Source: JACDAN01 sp035711385 (GTDB lineage Bacteria; Actinomycetota; Thermoleophilia; Gaiellales; Gaiellaceae). Taken from it: a stretch of DNA of 6,602 bases. Positions 1 through 6,268 of this stretch are shown here, one piece after another. The stretch covers positions 1 through 6,602 of the forward strand of contig DASTCG010000135.1 in NCBI GenBank assembly GCA_035711385.1, in the 5' to 3' direction. A program made the position numbers and the translations under genes. The notes beneath the pieces are model-generated. The model saw only the letters and a list, made by a program, of their open reading frames with translations, was not told the origin of the DNA and ran no database searches. Position 1 is the stretch's first letter, and the number at the start of each line of letters is the position of its first letter.

Positions 1-1623
1 CACCTCCTCGACCACCTGCCCGCCGACCCGGCCGACGGCCTGCATGGCGAGGGACGAGAAGAGGAACGGCATCAGGCCGCCGAGGAAGAGCCCGGCGATC
101 ACCCAGGCGTCGCCGAGCTCGAAGCGGACGTTCGTCAGCCCCTCGTTGCCGAGCTCGGTCGTGAAGCCGTCGAAGAGGATCAGCGCCGCCAGCCCGGCGG
201 AGCCGATCGCATAGCCCTTCGTCACCGCCTTCGTGGTGTTTCCGACGGCATCGAGCGGATCGGTGACGGCCCGAACGGACTCGTCCAGGTCCGCCATCTC
301 GGCGATGCCGCCGGCGTTGTCGGTCACGGGCCCGTAGGCGTCGAGGGCGACGATGAGGCCGGTCATAGACAGCTGCGCCATGACGGCGACGCCGATCAGG
401 AACAGCCCCTCGGTGGCGTCGTCGCCGATCGAAAACGCAGTGACGATCCCGGTCGCGATCACGATCACCGGGAGCGCCGTCGCCTGCATGCCGATCGCGA
501 GCCCCTCGATGATGTTCGTCGCGTGGCCCGTCAGCGACGCGCGCGAGATGCCCTTCACCGGGCCCCAGCGGGTGCCGGTGTAGAACTCGGTGATCGCCAC
601 GAGCAGGAACGTGATCGCGAGGCCGATCAGCGCCGAACCGTAGAGCTCCCAGAACGTGAACTGGCTGCTGTCGAAGGCCACGGTGACCGGGATGAAGAGC
701 AGCGCCGAGATGCTCGTGGAGGCGATCACGGCCTTGTAGAGCGCGGCCATGATCGAGCCGCCGCGCCCGATCCGCGCGAAGAAGGTCCCGATCACGGAGG
801 CGATGATCGCGGCCCCTCCGATCACGAGCGGGTAGTGGATGATCTCGGTGTCCGGGAAGTTGATCGCGGCGAGGAACATGACGGCGACGAGCGTGACCGC
901 GTAGGTCTCGAAGAGGTCGGCGGCCATCCCGGCGCAGTCGCCGACGTTGTCGCCCACGTTGTCGGCGATCACGGCGGGGTTCCGCGGGTCGTCCTCCGGA
1001 ATGCCGGCTTCGACCTTGCCCACGAGGTCTGCGCCGACGTCGGCGGCCTTGGTGTAGATGCCGCCGCCGAGACGCGCGAAGACGGAGATCAGCGACCCGC
1101 CGAAGGCGAGCCCGACGAGGTTCTGCGTGGCCACGTCCGGGCCCTCGTCGAACCACTCGGTGAGGATCCCGTAGTAGCCCGCCACGCCGAGGAGCCCGAG
1201 GCCGACGACGAGGAGACCGGTCACGGATCCCGCGGCGAATGCGACCCGGAGCGCGGGCGCCACGCCCTGCTTCGCCGCCTCCGCGGTGCGCACGTTCGCC
1301 CGGACCGCGACGTTCATGCCGATGAACCCCGCCGACGCCGAGAACACGGCGCCGATCAGGAAGCCGACAGCCGTCCCCCAGCCCAGGTCGTTCCAGAAGC
1401 CGATGACGAGGAAGAGGACGACGGCGACCCCCGCGATCGTCGAGTACTGGCGCCGGAGGTAGGCCGAGGCTCCCTCCTGCACGGCCCTGGCGATCTCCTG
1501 CATGCGCTCCGTGCCCGCCGGGAGGCGGAGCAGCCATAGCGTCTGGAGGATGCCGTACGCGACCGCGATGCCCGCACAGACGAGCGCGATCAGGACTGGA
1601 TGGTCGGTGATGAAGTCGGTCAT
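1..1623 (-). CDS. hppA: K+-independent H+-translocating membrane pyrophosphatase, N-terminal 541 residues (partial)
   Basis: This integral membrane pump couples hydrolysis of pyrophosphate to proton export or vacuolar-type transport. The reading frame is open from an ATG at 1623-1621 to base 1 (541 codons). Members of the family are usually about 660-810 residues, so roughly 120 or more C-terminal residues lie outside the window. Family motifs are intact: the DX7KXE substrate motif at D195, K203 and E205, then DNVGDNVGDCAG at 221-232 with its Mg-PPi-binding aspartates. GNTTKAVTKGYAIGS (461-475) carries K465 and T468, the pair that marks the potassium-independent, proton-pumping subfamily; potassium-dependent and sodium pumps have Ala and Gly there. 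Many hydrophobic segments are visible, the first at about 9-32. The third conserved acidic motif near the C-terminus is not covered. No clear Shine-Dalgarno precedes the start, but the N-terminus matches the family in length. The 62-base gap behind the upstream protease gene leaves room for its own promoter. Confidence 0.97.
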   Translation of the reverse strand, partial: MTDFITDHPVLIALVCAGIAVAYGILQTLWLLRLPAGTERMQEIARAVQEGASAYLRRQYSTIAGVAVVLFLVIGFWNDLGWGTAVGFLIGAVFSASAGFIGMNVAVRANVRTAEAAKQGVAPALRVAFAAGSVTGLLVVGLGLLGVAGYYGILTEWFDEGPDVATQNLVGLAFGGSLISVFARLGGGIYTKAADVGADLVGKVEAGIPEDDPRNPAVIADNVGDNVGDCAGMAADLFETYAVTLVAVMFLAAINFPDTEIIHYPLVIGGAAIIASVIGTFFARIGRGGSIMAALYKAVIASTSISALLFIPVTVAFDSSQFTFWELYGSALIGLAITFLLVAITEFYTGTRWGPVKGISRASLTGHATNIIEGLAIGMQATALPVIVIATGIVTAFSIGDDATEGLFLIGVAVMAQLSMTGLIVALDAYGPVTDNAGGIAEMADLDESVRAVTDPLDAVGNTTKAVTKGYAIGSAGLAALILFDGFTTELGNEGLTNVRFELGDAWVIAGLFLGGLMPFLFSSLAMQAVGRVGGQVVEEV

Positions 1624-1662
1624 GAAGAAGCTCGGGCGCGGGCTGGGCGCCGCGACCGCGAG

Positions 1663-1671
1663 TTTCTACCA
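1663..1671 (-). promoter_or_regulatory. possible extended -10 promoter element for hppA
   Basis: In the 62-base gap between the protease stop (1688-1686) and the hppA start, the minus strand reads TGGTAGAAA. That is a TGn motif followed by TAGAAA, four of six matches to TATAAT. Transcription from it would begin about 30-35 bases before the hppA ATG. No good -35 box lies at 16-18 bases; TCGACG is 21 bases away. This is a weak call from pattern alone, and hppA may equally be read from the upstream operon. Confidence 0.2.
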
Positions 1672-1685
1672 CACCGACGCGCCCC

Positions 1686-3749
1686 TTAGCGTCGACCCCT
1701 GCTGAGCACGACCCGGACGCGGGCCCCGCGGGCGAGCCGGATCCCGGGCGCCGGGCGCTGCGCGAGCACCCGTCCACGAGGCACACGCCTCGAACGCGCG
1801 CGGGTGATCCGACCCAGCGAGCAGCCTCGCTTCGCGAGGAGCCGCCTGGCGGCCACGAGCGTGAGGCCCCGCAAGCGGGGGACGGCACAGGCGGTGGGGC
1901 CGGCCCGGACCGTGAACGGCCCGAGGCTGACGGCATCGCTCCAGTTGCCCGCGTTGTCGCGGGCCCTGAGGTTGAACCACCAGACGCCGTCGGCCAGCTG
2001 CCGGCTCGTCGCCCGTGTCACGGTCTCCTCGACGGTCTTGACCGTCGGCGGCGCCGCGGCGTGGCCCTGCGACCAGGAGAGCGCATAGCCGTCCACCCCG
2101 CTCAGCGAGTCGGAGGCGCCGCTCCACGCCACCGCGATCGTCCGGTCCTGGGAAGCGGCGCCGACCCTGTGGCTCGGGCTCGACACCACAGGGCGCACGG
2201 GCGCGAAAGTGTCGATCCGAAGCGGCCCCACGTGGACGGTGGCGCCCCAGTTGCCCTCGCGGTCGCCGGCGCGGATGTGAAACCAGTGCTCGCCGTCAGG
2301 CAGCGGCATGGTGAGCATGGTCTGGCCCGCCTCGGCGTCCTTGACCTCGTCGGGCACGAAGTCGGCGACCGGCGAGAACGCGAACGAGTAGCCGCCGATC
2401 CCGCTGGCGTCGGCTGCACCGCTCCACACGATCTGCACCGTGGAGTTGTTGCTCCAGCCTGCGCCGTGGCTCGGGCTCGTCGCCGTCAGGCCGATCGGCG
2501 GCGTCACCTCCTGCGTCAGCGCTTGAGCGACGTTCAGGCGCCCGCCGGTGGCGACCGCAGCGGAGAGTCCGGCCCTCGGGTCGACGGAGAGGAGCAGTGC
2601 GCGCCGGAGCTCAGAGCTCGAGAGGCCCGGGCGGTGCGCGAGGACGAGCGCGGCAGCGCCGGCCACGTGGGGCGCCGCCATCGAGGTTCCGTAATACGTG
2701 GCATAGCCGCCCGGAACCGTGCTCAAGATGCCAACGCCCGGCGCGGCGAGGTCGACCGACGTGCGCCCGTGGTTCGAGAAGGAGGCAAGGGCGTCCGAGG
2801 CGTCGCTCGCGGCGACGCAGACGACGTTGGGGGCGGGATCGTTGCAGGGATACACGGCGGAGGAGTCGTTGTTGCTCGACGAGTTGCCGGCCGCGAAGAC
2901 GAAGAGGGTGCCCGGGCACTCTTCGATCGCCTGGTGGACGAGGCTGTCGAAAGCGGAGCCGCCGAAACTGCCGTTCACGACCTTCGCGCCCTTGGCGCAC
3001 GCGTACCGGAACGCCTCGTAGATGGCGAGCCCGCTCAGCTCCTCGTCCCCGACGCGGAGCGGCATGATCTTGACCCGCCAGTTGACGCCGACGACGCCGA
3101 CCGCATTGTCTCCCTTCGCGCCGATCGTCCCCGCCACATGCGTGCCGTGGCCGACCGAGTCGAGCGGCGTCCCGTCGCCGTCGTAGAAGTCCCAGCCGGT
3201 GACGTCGTCCACGAGTCCGTCGCCGTCGTCGTCGGCGCCGTTCACCGTCTCGGCCGGGTTCGCCCAGATGTTCCCGCCGAGATCGGGGTGCGTGTAGTTG
3301 GTGCCGGAGTCGACGACGGCGACCACCACGCCGGTACTTCCCTGGGTCACGTCCCACGCGGCAGGCGCACCGATCGCGCTCAGGCCCCAGAGCGGCCACC
3401 CCGGATCGTTCGGGGTCGCGAAGAGCTCGTAAACCCGGTTCGGCTCGGCGAAGGCGACGTCGGCGCGCCGCTCGAGCGCGGCCGCTGCGGCCGCGGGCGA
3501 GACGCCTTGGTCGAGCCCCGCGCGTACGAAGCCTCCGATTGAGGACCGGCTCATGGATGTGGCGCCCACCGAGGCGAGCGCAGCCTCCACGTTCGCCCCG
3601 CGCTCGAAGCGGACGACGAGCTCCTGCGGCGACGCAGCGGCAGTTGCGCCGTCGCCGACGGCGGCGAGCACGCCGGCGAGGGCGAGCGCGCACACGGTGA
3701 GGACGGCGGCTGGGCCCCGGGCCATCTCTCTGCCTATCGGCACCCGCAT
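1686..3749 (-). CDS. secreted S8 subtilisin-like serine protease with two Ig-like repeats and a C-terminal PASTA domain
   Basis: This is a predicted extracellular endopeptidase of 687 residues. A Sec signal peptide (hydrophobic core about 13-32, alanine-rich end near 39) is followed by an inhibitor-I9/fervidolysin-like propeptide (about 42-108). The S8 domain (about 115-410) has D147 in VVDSG, H201 in GHGTHVAGT, oxyanion N289 in AAGNS and S356 in GTSMAAPHVAG, so it should be active. An acidic insert at about 164-193 (NPAE, then DDDGDGLVDD) resembles the calcium-binding loop of many subtilases. Two Ig/fibronectin-like repeats (about 421-615) and one PASTA domain (about 619-685) follow. Cysteine pairs are C302/C311, C251/C278 and, in PASTA, C621/C643. 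The start is uncertain: an ATG at 3725 (residue 9) gives a more typical signal peptide, and neither start has a good ribosome site. It begins 14 bases after mtnP, so translational coupling is likely. The substrate is unknown. Confidence 0.93.
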   Translation of the reverse strand: MRVPIGREMARGPAAVLTVCALALAGVLAAVGDGATAAASPQELVVRFERGANVEAALASVGATSMSRSSIGGFVRAGLDQGVSPAAAAAALERRADVAFAEPNRVYELFATPNDPGWPLWGLSAIGAPAAWDVTQGSTGVVVAVVDSGTNYTHPDLGGNIWANPAETVNGADDDGDGLVDDVTGWDFYDGDGTPLDSVGHGTHVAGTIGAKGDNAVGVVGVNWRVKIMPLRVGDEELSGLAIYEAFRYACAKGAKVVNGSFGGSAFDSLVHQAIEECPGTLFVFAAGNSSSNNDSSAVYPCNDPAPNVVCVAASDASDALASFSNHGRTSVDLAAPGVGILSTVPGGYATYYGTSMAAPHVAGAAALVLAHRPGLSSSELRRALLLSVDPRAGLSAAVATGGRLNVAQALTQEVTPPIGLTATSPSHGAGWSNNSTVQIVWSGAADASGIGGYSFAFSPVADFVPDEVKDAEAGQTMLTMPLPDGEHWFHIRAGDREGNWGATVHVGPLRIDTFAPVRPVVSSPSHRVGAASQDRTIAVAWSGASDSLSGVDGYALSWSQGHAAAPPTVKTVEETVTRATSRQLADGVWWFNLRARDNAGNWSDAVSLGPFTVRAGPTACAVPRLRGLTLVAARRLLAKRGCSLGRITRARSRRVPRGRVLAQRPAPGIRLARGARVRVVLSRGRR
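1825..1880. repeat. three consecutive perfect inverted repeats inside the PASTA-coding region
   Basis: Three perfect six-base-arm inverted repeats sit side by side. CCTCGC/GCGAGG (1825-1830 and 1834-1839) has a 3-base loop, GCCGCC/GGCGGC (1841-1846 and 1848-1853) a 1-base centre, and CCCCGC/GCGGGG (1867-1872 and 1875-1880) a 2-base centre. On the coding strand the first contains GCGAAGC, a known very stable DNA mini-hairpin. They fall in codons 624-642 of the downstream subtilase, the first part of its PASTA domain. They may only reflect GC-rich, Arg/Ala-rich coding sequence, or they could slow or protect the transcript. Confidence 0.5.
1905..2489 (-). repeat. two tandem Ig-like domain repeats (about 100 residues each) in the downstream subtilase
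   Basis: Residues about 421-517 and 521-615 of the protease are related copies. Both start with a SPSH motif (425-428 and 524-527), continue with VxWSGAxD and GGYSF or DGYAL, and close with the shared pattern L-x-DG-x-x-WF-x-x-RA-x-D-x-x-GNW, then V-x-x-GP. The period is about 100 codons (300 bases). The copies have diverged well beyond recent duplication. Such beta-sandwich modules usually act as spacers or bind polymers; here they stand where the other subtilase has a poly-proline linker. Confidence 0.75.
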
Positions 3750-3763
3750 CAGAGGCTAAAGCG

Positions 3764-4552
3764 TCAGTCGATGCGCGCGCCGCGAAGCGCCGTGGCGCAC
3801 ACGTCTTCAGGCTGCTCGCCAATCCTCGGGATGACGGCGAAGAGCAGCTCCCGGAGCCGCTCGTTGTTGGCTGTGAAGACCTCGATCACCTGCTCGTGGG
3901 AGACCGGCTCGGCGCCCTCGACGCCGATGTCGTGGTCGGTGACCATCGAGATGTTCGCGTAGCAGAGCTCGAGCTCGCGTGCGAGGTAGCCCTCGGGGTA
4001 CGCGGTCATGTTGATGACGTCCCAACCCGCGTCCTGGAACCACAACGACTCGGAACGGGTCGAGAAGCGGGGGCCCTGGATGACGACGACCGTGCCGCCG
4101 TCGCGAACCGGGATCCCGAGCTCTCCGGCCGTCTCGACCAGGCGCCGTCGCAGATCGGGGCAGTACGGGTCCGCCGCGGACACGTGCGTCGTTTCGGGCC
4201 CTTCGTAGAACGTGTCCTCCCGGCCGCTCGTCCGGTCGACGAACTGGTCGCAGACCACGAACTCGCCGAGCCGGAGGTCGGCCTTGAGCGCGCCCGAAGC
4301 GTTGGGGCCGATGATCCGCCGGACGCCGAGCTCGCGCATCGCCCAGACGTTCGCGCGGTAGGGGATCCGGTGCGGAGGAAGCTCGTGCTCGAGCCCGTGG
4401 CGCGGGAGGAAGGCGACGCGCTTTCCGCCCACATCACCGATCGCGACGGGCGCGGAAGGCGACCCGAACGGCGTTTCGACCTCGACCTGCTCGACGTCCG
4501 CGAGAAAGGCGTAGAAACCCGAGCCGCCGAAGATGCCGACGTCCGCCGTCAC
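3764..4552 (-). CDS. mtnP: S-methyl-5'-thioadenosine phosphorylase (PNP/MTAP family)
   Basis: This cytosolic enzyme phosphorolytically cleaves methylthioadenosine, a by-product of polyamine and related SAM-dependent reactions, to adenine and 5-methylthioribose-1-phosphate for salvage. The protein has 262 residues, normal for the trimeric family. Visible motifs are GIFGGSGFY (6-14, phosphate loop with S11), PRHG (50-53; R51 and H52 bind phosphate), NASG (84-87), DQFVDRTSGR (102-111), VVIQGPRFSTRSES (156-169) and NMTAYPE (181-187; M182 and T183 at the ribose/phosphate site). TDHD at 205-208 keeps the two aspartates that recognise the 6-amino group of adenine; guanosine/inosine phosphorylases have Asn there. 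I therefore favour MTAP over a general PNP, although databases often label actinobacterial members as PNP. The start is a GTG at 4552-4550 without a clear Shine-Dalgarno. It lies 31 bases after the upstream protease stop and 14 bases before the next protease. No other methionine-salvage gene is in the window. Confidence 0.93.
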   Translation of the reverse strand: MTADVGIFGGSGFYAFLADVEQVEVETPFGSPSAPVAIGDVGGKRVAFLPRHGLEHELPPHRIPYRANVWAMRELGVRRIIGPNASGALKADLRLGEFVVCDQFVDRTSGREDTFYEGPETTHVSAADPYCPDLRRRLVETAGELGIPVRDGGTVVVIQGPRFSTRSESLWFQDAGWDVINMTAYPEGYLARELELCYANISMVTDHDIGVEGAEPVSHEQVIEVFTANNERLRELLFAVIPRIGEQPEDVCATALRGARID

Positions 4553-4583
4553 GGTCAGCAGGCTAGCGCTGCGGGCTTTCGGC

Positions 4584-4793
4584 TCAGCGACGCCGGCCGC
4601 GGCTCACGACCACATTCACGCGGGTTCCGCGTGGATGCCGAGTGCCGGGCGCCTTGCTCTGGCTAATGATTTTTCCCTTCTTGACTCGGCCTGAATAGGC
4701 CCGGCGGACCTGTCCGAGGGCGCAGCGCGCGCGAGCAAGTGCGGTGCGTGCGGCAGCGACCGTCTTGCCCTTGACGTTCGAGACGACGCAGCG
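4584..4793 (-). other. PASTA domain of the upstream subtilase
   Basis: Residues about 470-536 show the PASTA pattern: a short strand with NVKGKT, a helix rich in Ala/Arg, then strands with KGKIISQSKAPGT and RGTRVNVVVSRG. PASTA domains in Ser/Thr kinases and penicillin-binding proteins bind muropeptides or cell-wall polymers. Here a single copy ends a secreted protease. The matching domain in the downstream subtilase (residues 619-685) has the same C-x21-C cysteine spacing, which most kinase PASTA domains lack, suggesting a stabilising disulfide outside the cell. Confidence 0.8.
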
Positions 4794-6200
4794 AGCCTGC
4801 GCCGGCGGGCGCGAAAGCGCGGGCGGTGGAGGCGGCGCGGGCGGGGGCGAAGCTGGTGGGGGTGGTGGTGGTGGTGGAGGAGGAGGAGGAGGAGGAGGAG
4901 AGGGCGGAGGGGGCGGCGGCTCGCCGATCGCAAGCAGCGCCCGATGTGCGTTCAGCCGTCCCGACGTGGCGACCAGCGCGCCAAGACCGGCGCGGACGTC
5001 GACGGAACCGAGCAGGGCGTCACGAAGCTGAGCGACGCTCGCGCCAGGGTTCGCTGCGAGTAGCAGCGCGGCGGCTCCGGCGACGTGCGGCGTGGCCATC
5101 GAGGTTCCCTGCAGGTAGACGTAGCCTCCCGAGATGAACGTGCTCCCGATCTTCACGCCCGGAGCCGCAAGATCCACCGAGGTCGTGCCGTAATTAGAGA
5201 ACGTCGCGACCGTGTCGTTCAGATCCGTGGCGGCAACGCAGATCATGTTGGCGGCCGTGTAGTTGCACGGGAAGACCGCCTGCCCAGGCAGATCGACGTC
5301 GTCTCCGACGGCGTCAGAACCCCCGTTGCCCGCGGCGACGACGAAGAGCGTGCCCGTCGCCCCCGCGATCGCGCTCGCGAGCACGGGGTCGAAGCCGCCG
5401 CCGCCGAGGCTTGCGTTGACGACCTTCGCGCCATGCTGGGCGGCGTATACGAACCCGTTGGTCACCGTCGCCGTCGTCCCGGAACCGGTTGGGCCCAGCA
5501 CGCGAATCGGCATGAGCCCCACGTTCCAGTTGAGCCCCGTCACGCCGGTGCCGTTGTTGCCGTTCGCGCCGATCGTGCCTGCCACGTGAGTCCCGTGTCC
5601 GTTCTCGTCACGCGGATCGGAATCGACGTCGTAGTAGTCGGGGCCGAGCTCCGCGATGTTGCCGGCCAGGTCCGGATGGTCGTATTCAACCCCGGTATCG
5701 ACGACCGCCACCTTCACGGCGTCGCTTCCGGTGGTCACGTCCCACGCCTCGGGAGCATCGATGTCCGCGTCGGGCGTACCTACAGCTCCGTCGACGTCCT
5801 GGCCTGTGTTGTTCAGACCCCAGAGCAGATGGAAGAATGCGTCGTTCGGTATCCCTTCGGCGCGGTAGACGTAGTTCGGCTGCGCGAACTGGACTCCGGG
5901 GTTCTGTTCGAAGGAGGCCGCAGTCCCGGCGACTGACGAGTGGCTCGGAAGCCGCACGCGCACGGTTCCCGGGAGGAGCAGGCGTTCCTCCGCCACAATC
6001 CCCTGGCTCTCGAGAACGGCCGTTTGCGCGCCCCGGGAGACTCCAGGCTTGAACCGAACTATCAGCTCACCCGGCACGAACGCCGGGCCGAGCCCGGCTG
6101 GTTGCAACGGGCGCGTCGGCCAGTTCTCGGTCCCGGCGGGGGCCGCGGCCCCCACGACGAGCGCCGCGAGAGCCAGGCTTGCGAGCAGTGTCGCGCGCAC
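4584..6200 (-). CDS. secreted S8 subtilisin-like serine protease with poly-proline linker and C-terminal PASTA domain
   Basis: This is a predicted extracellular endopeptidase of 538 residues. A clear Sec signal peptide (hydrophobic core about 5-19, cleavage likely after GAAA at 17-20) precedes a propeptide (about 43-113, GELIVRFKPG to QPNYVYR) of the I9/fervidolysin type. The S8 catalytic domain (about 118-425) has D168 in VVDTG, H202 in GHGTHVAGT, oxyanion N292 in AAGNGG and S367 in GTSMATPHVAG, so it should be active. A proline-rich linker (428-466) joins it to one PASTA domain (about 470-536, containing RAYSGRVKKGKIISQS). Cysteines are paired at C312/C321 in the catalytic domain and C471/C493 in PASTA. 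There is no LPXTG anchor or C-terminal membrane helix, so any wall attachment would be through PASTA. The GTG at 6200-6198 is the first start in frame and sets the signal peptide exactly; no Shine-Dalgarno precedes it. It probably heads an operon with mtnP and the second protease. Confidence 0.94.
   Translation of the reverse strand: MRATLLASLALAALVVGAAAPAGTENWPTRPLQPAGLGPAFVPGELIVRFKPGVSRGAQTAVLESQGIVAEERLLLPGTVRVRLPSHSSVAGTAASFEQNPGVQFAQPNYVYRAEGIPNDAFFHLLWGLNNTGQDVDGAVGTPDADIDAPEAWDVTTGSDAVKVAVVDTGVEYDHPDLAGNIAELGPDYYDVDSDPRDENGHGTHVAGTIGANGNNGTGVTGLNWNVGLMPIRVLGPTGSGTTATVTNGFVYAAQHGAKVVNASLGGGGFDPVLASAIAGATGTLFVVAAGNGGSDAVGDDVDLPGQAVFPCNYTAANMICVAATDLNDTVATFSNYGTTSVDLAAPGVKIGSTFISGGYVYLQGTSMATPHVAGAAALLLAANPGASVAQLRDALLGSVDVRAGLGALVATSGRLNAHRALLAIGEPPPPPPSPPPPPPPPPPPPPPPASPPPAPPPPPALSRPPAQARCVVSNVKGKTVAAARTALARARCALGQVRRAYSGRVKKGKIISQSKAPGTRHPRGTRVNVVVSRGRRR
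4817..4919 (-). repeat. trinucleotide-repeat tract encoding a poly-proline linker
   Basis: Residues 428-460 of the upstream subtilase are almost all proline, including an unbroken run of 15 (435-449, bases 4898-4854). On the plus strand this is five GGT units (4861-4875) followed by eight GGA units (4876-4899), and bases 4876-4904 form a 29-base pure-purine run. Repeat-number change by slippage would lengthen or shorten the linker without a frameshift. Such a proline run would normally need elongation factor P for translation. Confidence 0.9.
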
Positions 6201-6220
6201 AGCGCCACGTTGGCAGGTAG

Positions 6221-6230
6221 AGACATGTCT
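6221..6230. promoter_or_regulatory. perfect 10-bp palindrome AGACATGTCT, possible operator
   Basis: AGACATGTCT is its own reverse complement and is centred about 25 bases upstream of the GTG start of the upstream subtilase, in the 68-base gap after the DUF1844-like gene. It directly abuts the -10-like TAGAAA (6235-6230 on the minus strand), so a bound dimeric regulator could block transcription. Outer TAG and CTA bases (6218-6220 and 6233-6235) partly extend the symmetry with an offset. No regulator family is recognised from the site, and chance remains possible. Confidence 0.3.
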
Positions 6231-6235
6231 TTCTA
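6230..6235 (-). promoter_or_regulatory. possible -10 box for the subtilase-mtnP-subtilase operon
   Basis: The minus strand reads TAGAAA here, about 29 bases before the subtilase GTG, the same hexamer seen before hppA. No convincing -35 box is present at the normal distance. It is reported because the 68-base gap is the only plausible promoter space for the three-gene block; alternatively the block is read through from the DUF1844-like gene. Confidence 0.2.
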
Positions 6236-6268
6236 GAGGCGGTTGGGCCGATCGCCGTGACGAGGGGC

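Noticed and set aside
523..1539. Plus-strand open frame of 338 codons
   Set aside because: It lies antisense to the certain hppA frame; its translation is Arg/Asp/Glu/Gly-rich low-complexity typical of GC-rich shadow frames.
1624..1685. Rho-independent terminator after the second protease
   Set aside because: A GGGCGCG/CGCGCCC pair exists but the loop is about 40 bases and no T-run follows.
2061..3542. Plus-strand open frame of 493 codons
   Set aside because: It is antisense to the downstream subtilase, whose catalytic motifs are all intact; the translation is Arg/Ala/Val/Asp-rich with no recognisable domain.
2611..3822. Minus-strand open frame of 403 codons overlapping mtnP and the protease
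   Set aside because: It is an alternative frame of the protease with an extremely arginine-rich translation; not a real protein.
4855..4920. CRISPR or minisatellite array
   Set aside because: The repetition is a simple trinucleotide tract within a coding frame, without spacers or longer units.
4744..5031. Glycine-rich plus-strand frame that could look like a structural protein
   Set aside because: It is just the complement of the poly-proline linker codons of the subtilase.
5085..5936. Plus-strand open frame of 283 codons
   Set aside because: It is antisense to the upstream subtilase catalytic domain and shows no family pattern.
1686..6200. Idea that proteases plus a nucleoside phosphorylase form an anti-phage or toxin system
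   Set aside because: Both proteases have Sec signal peptides, propeptides and PASTA domains, so they act outside the cell, while the phosphorylase is a standard salvage enzyme.
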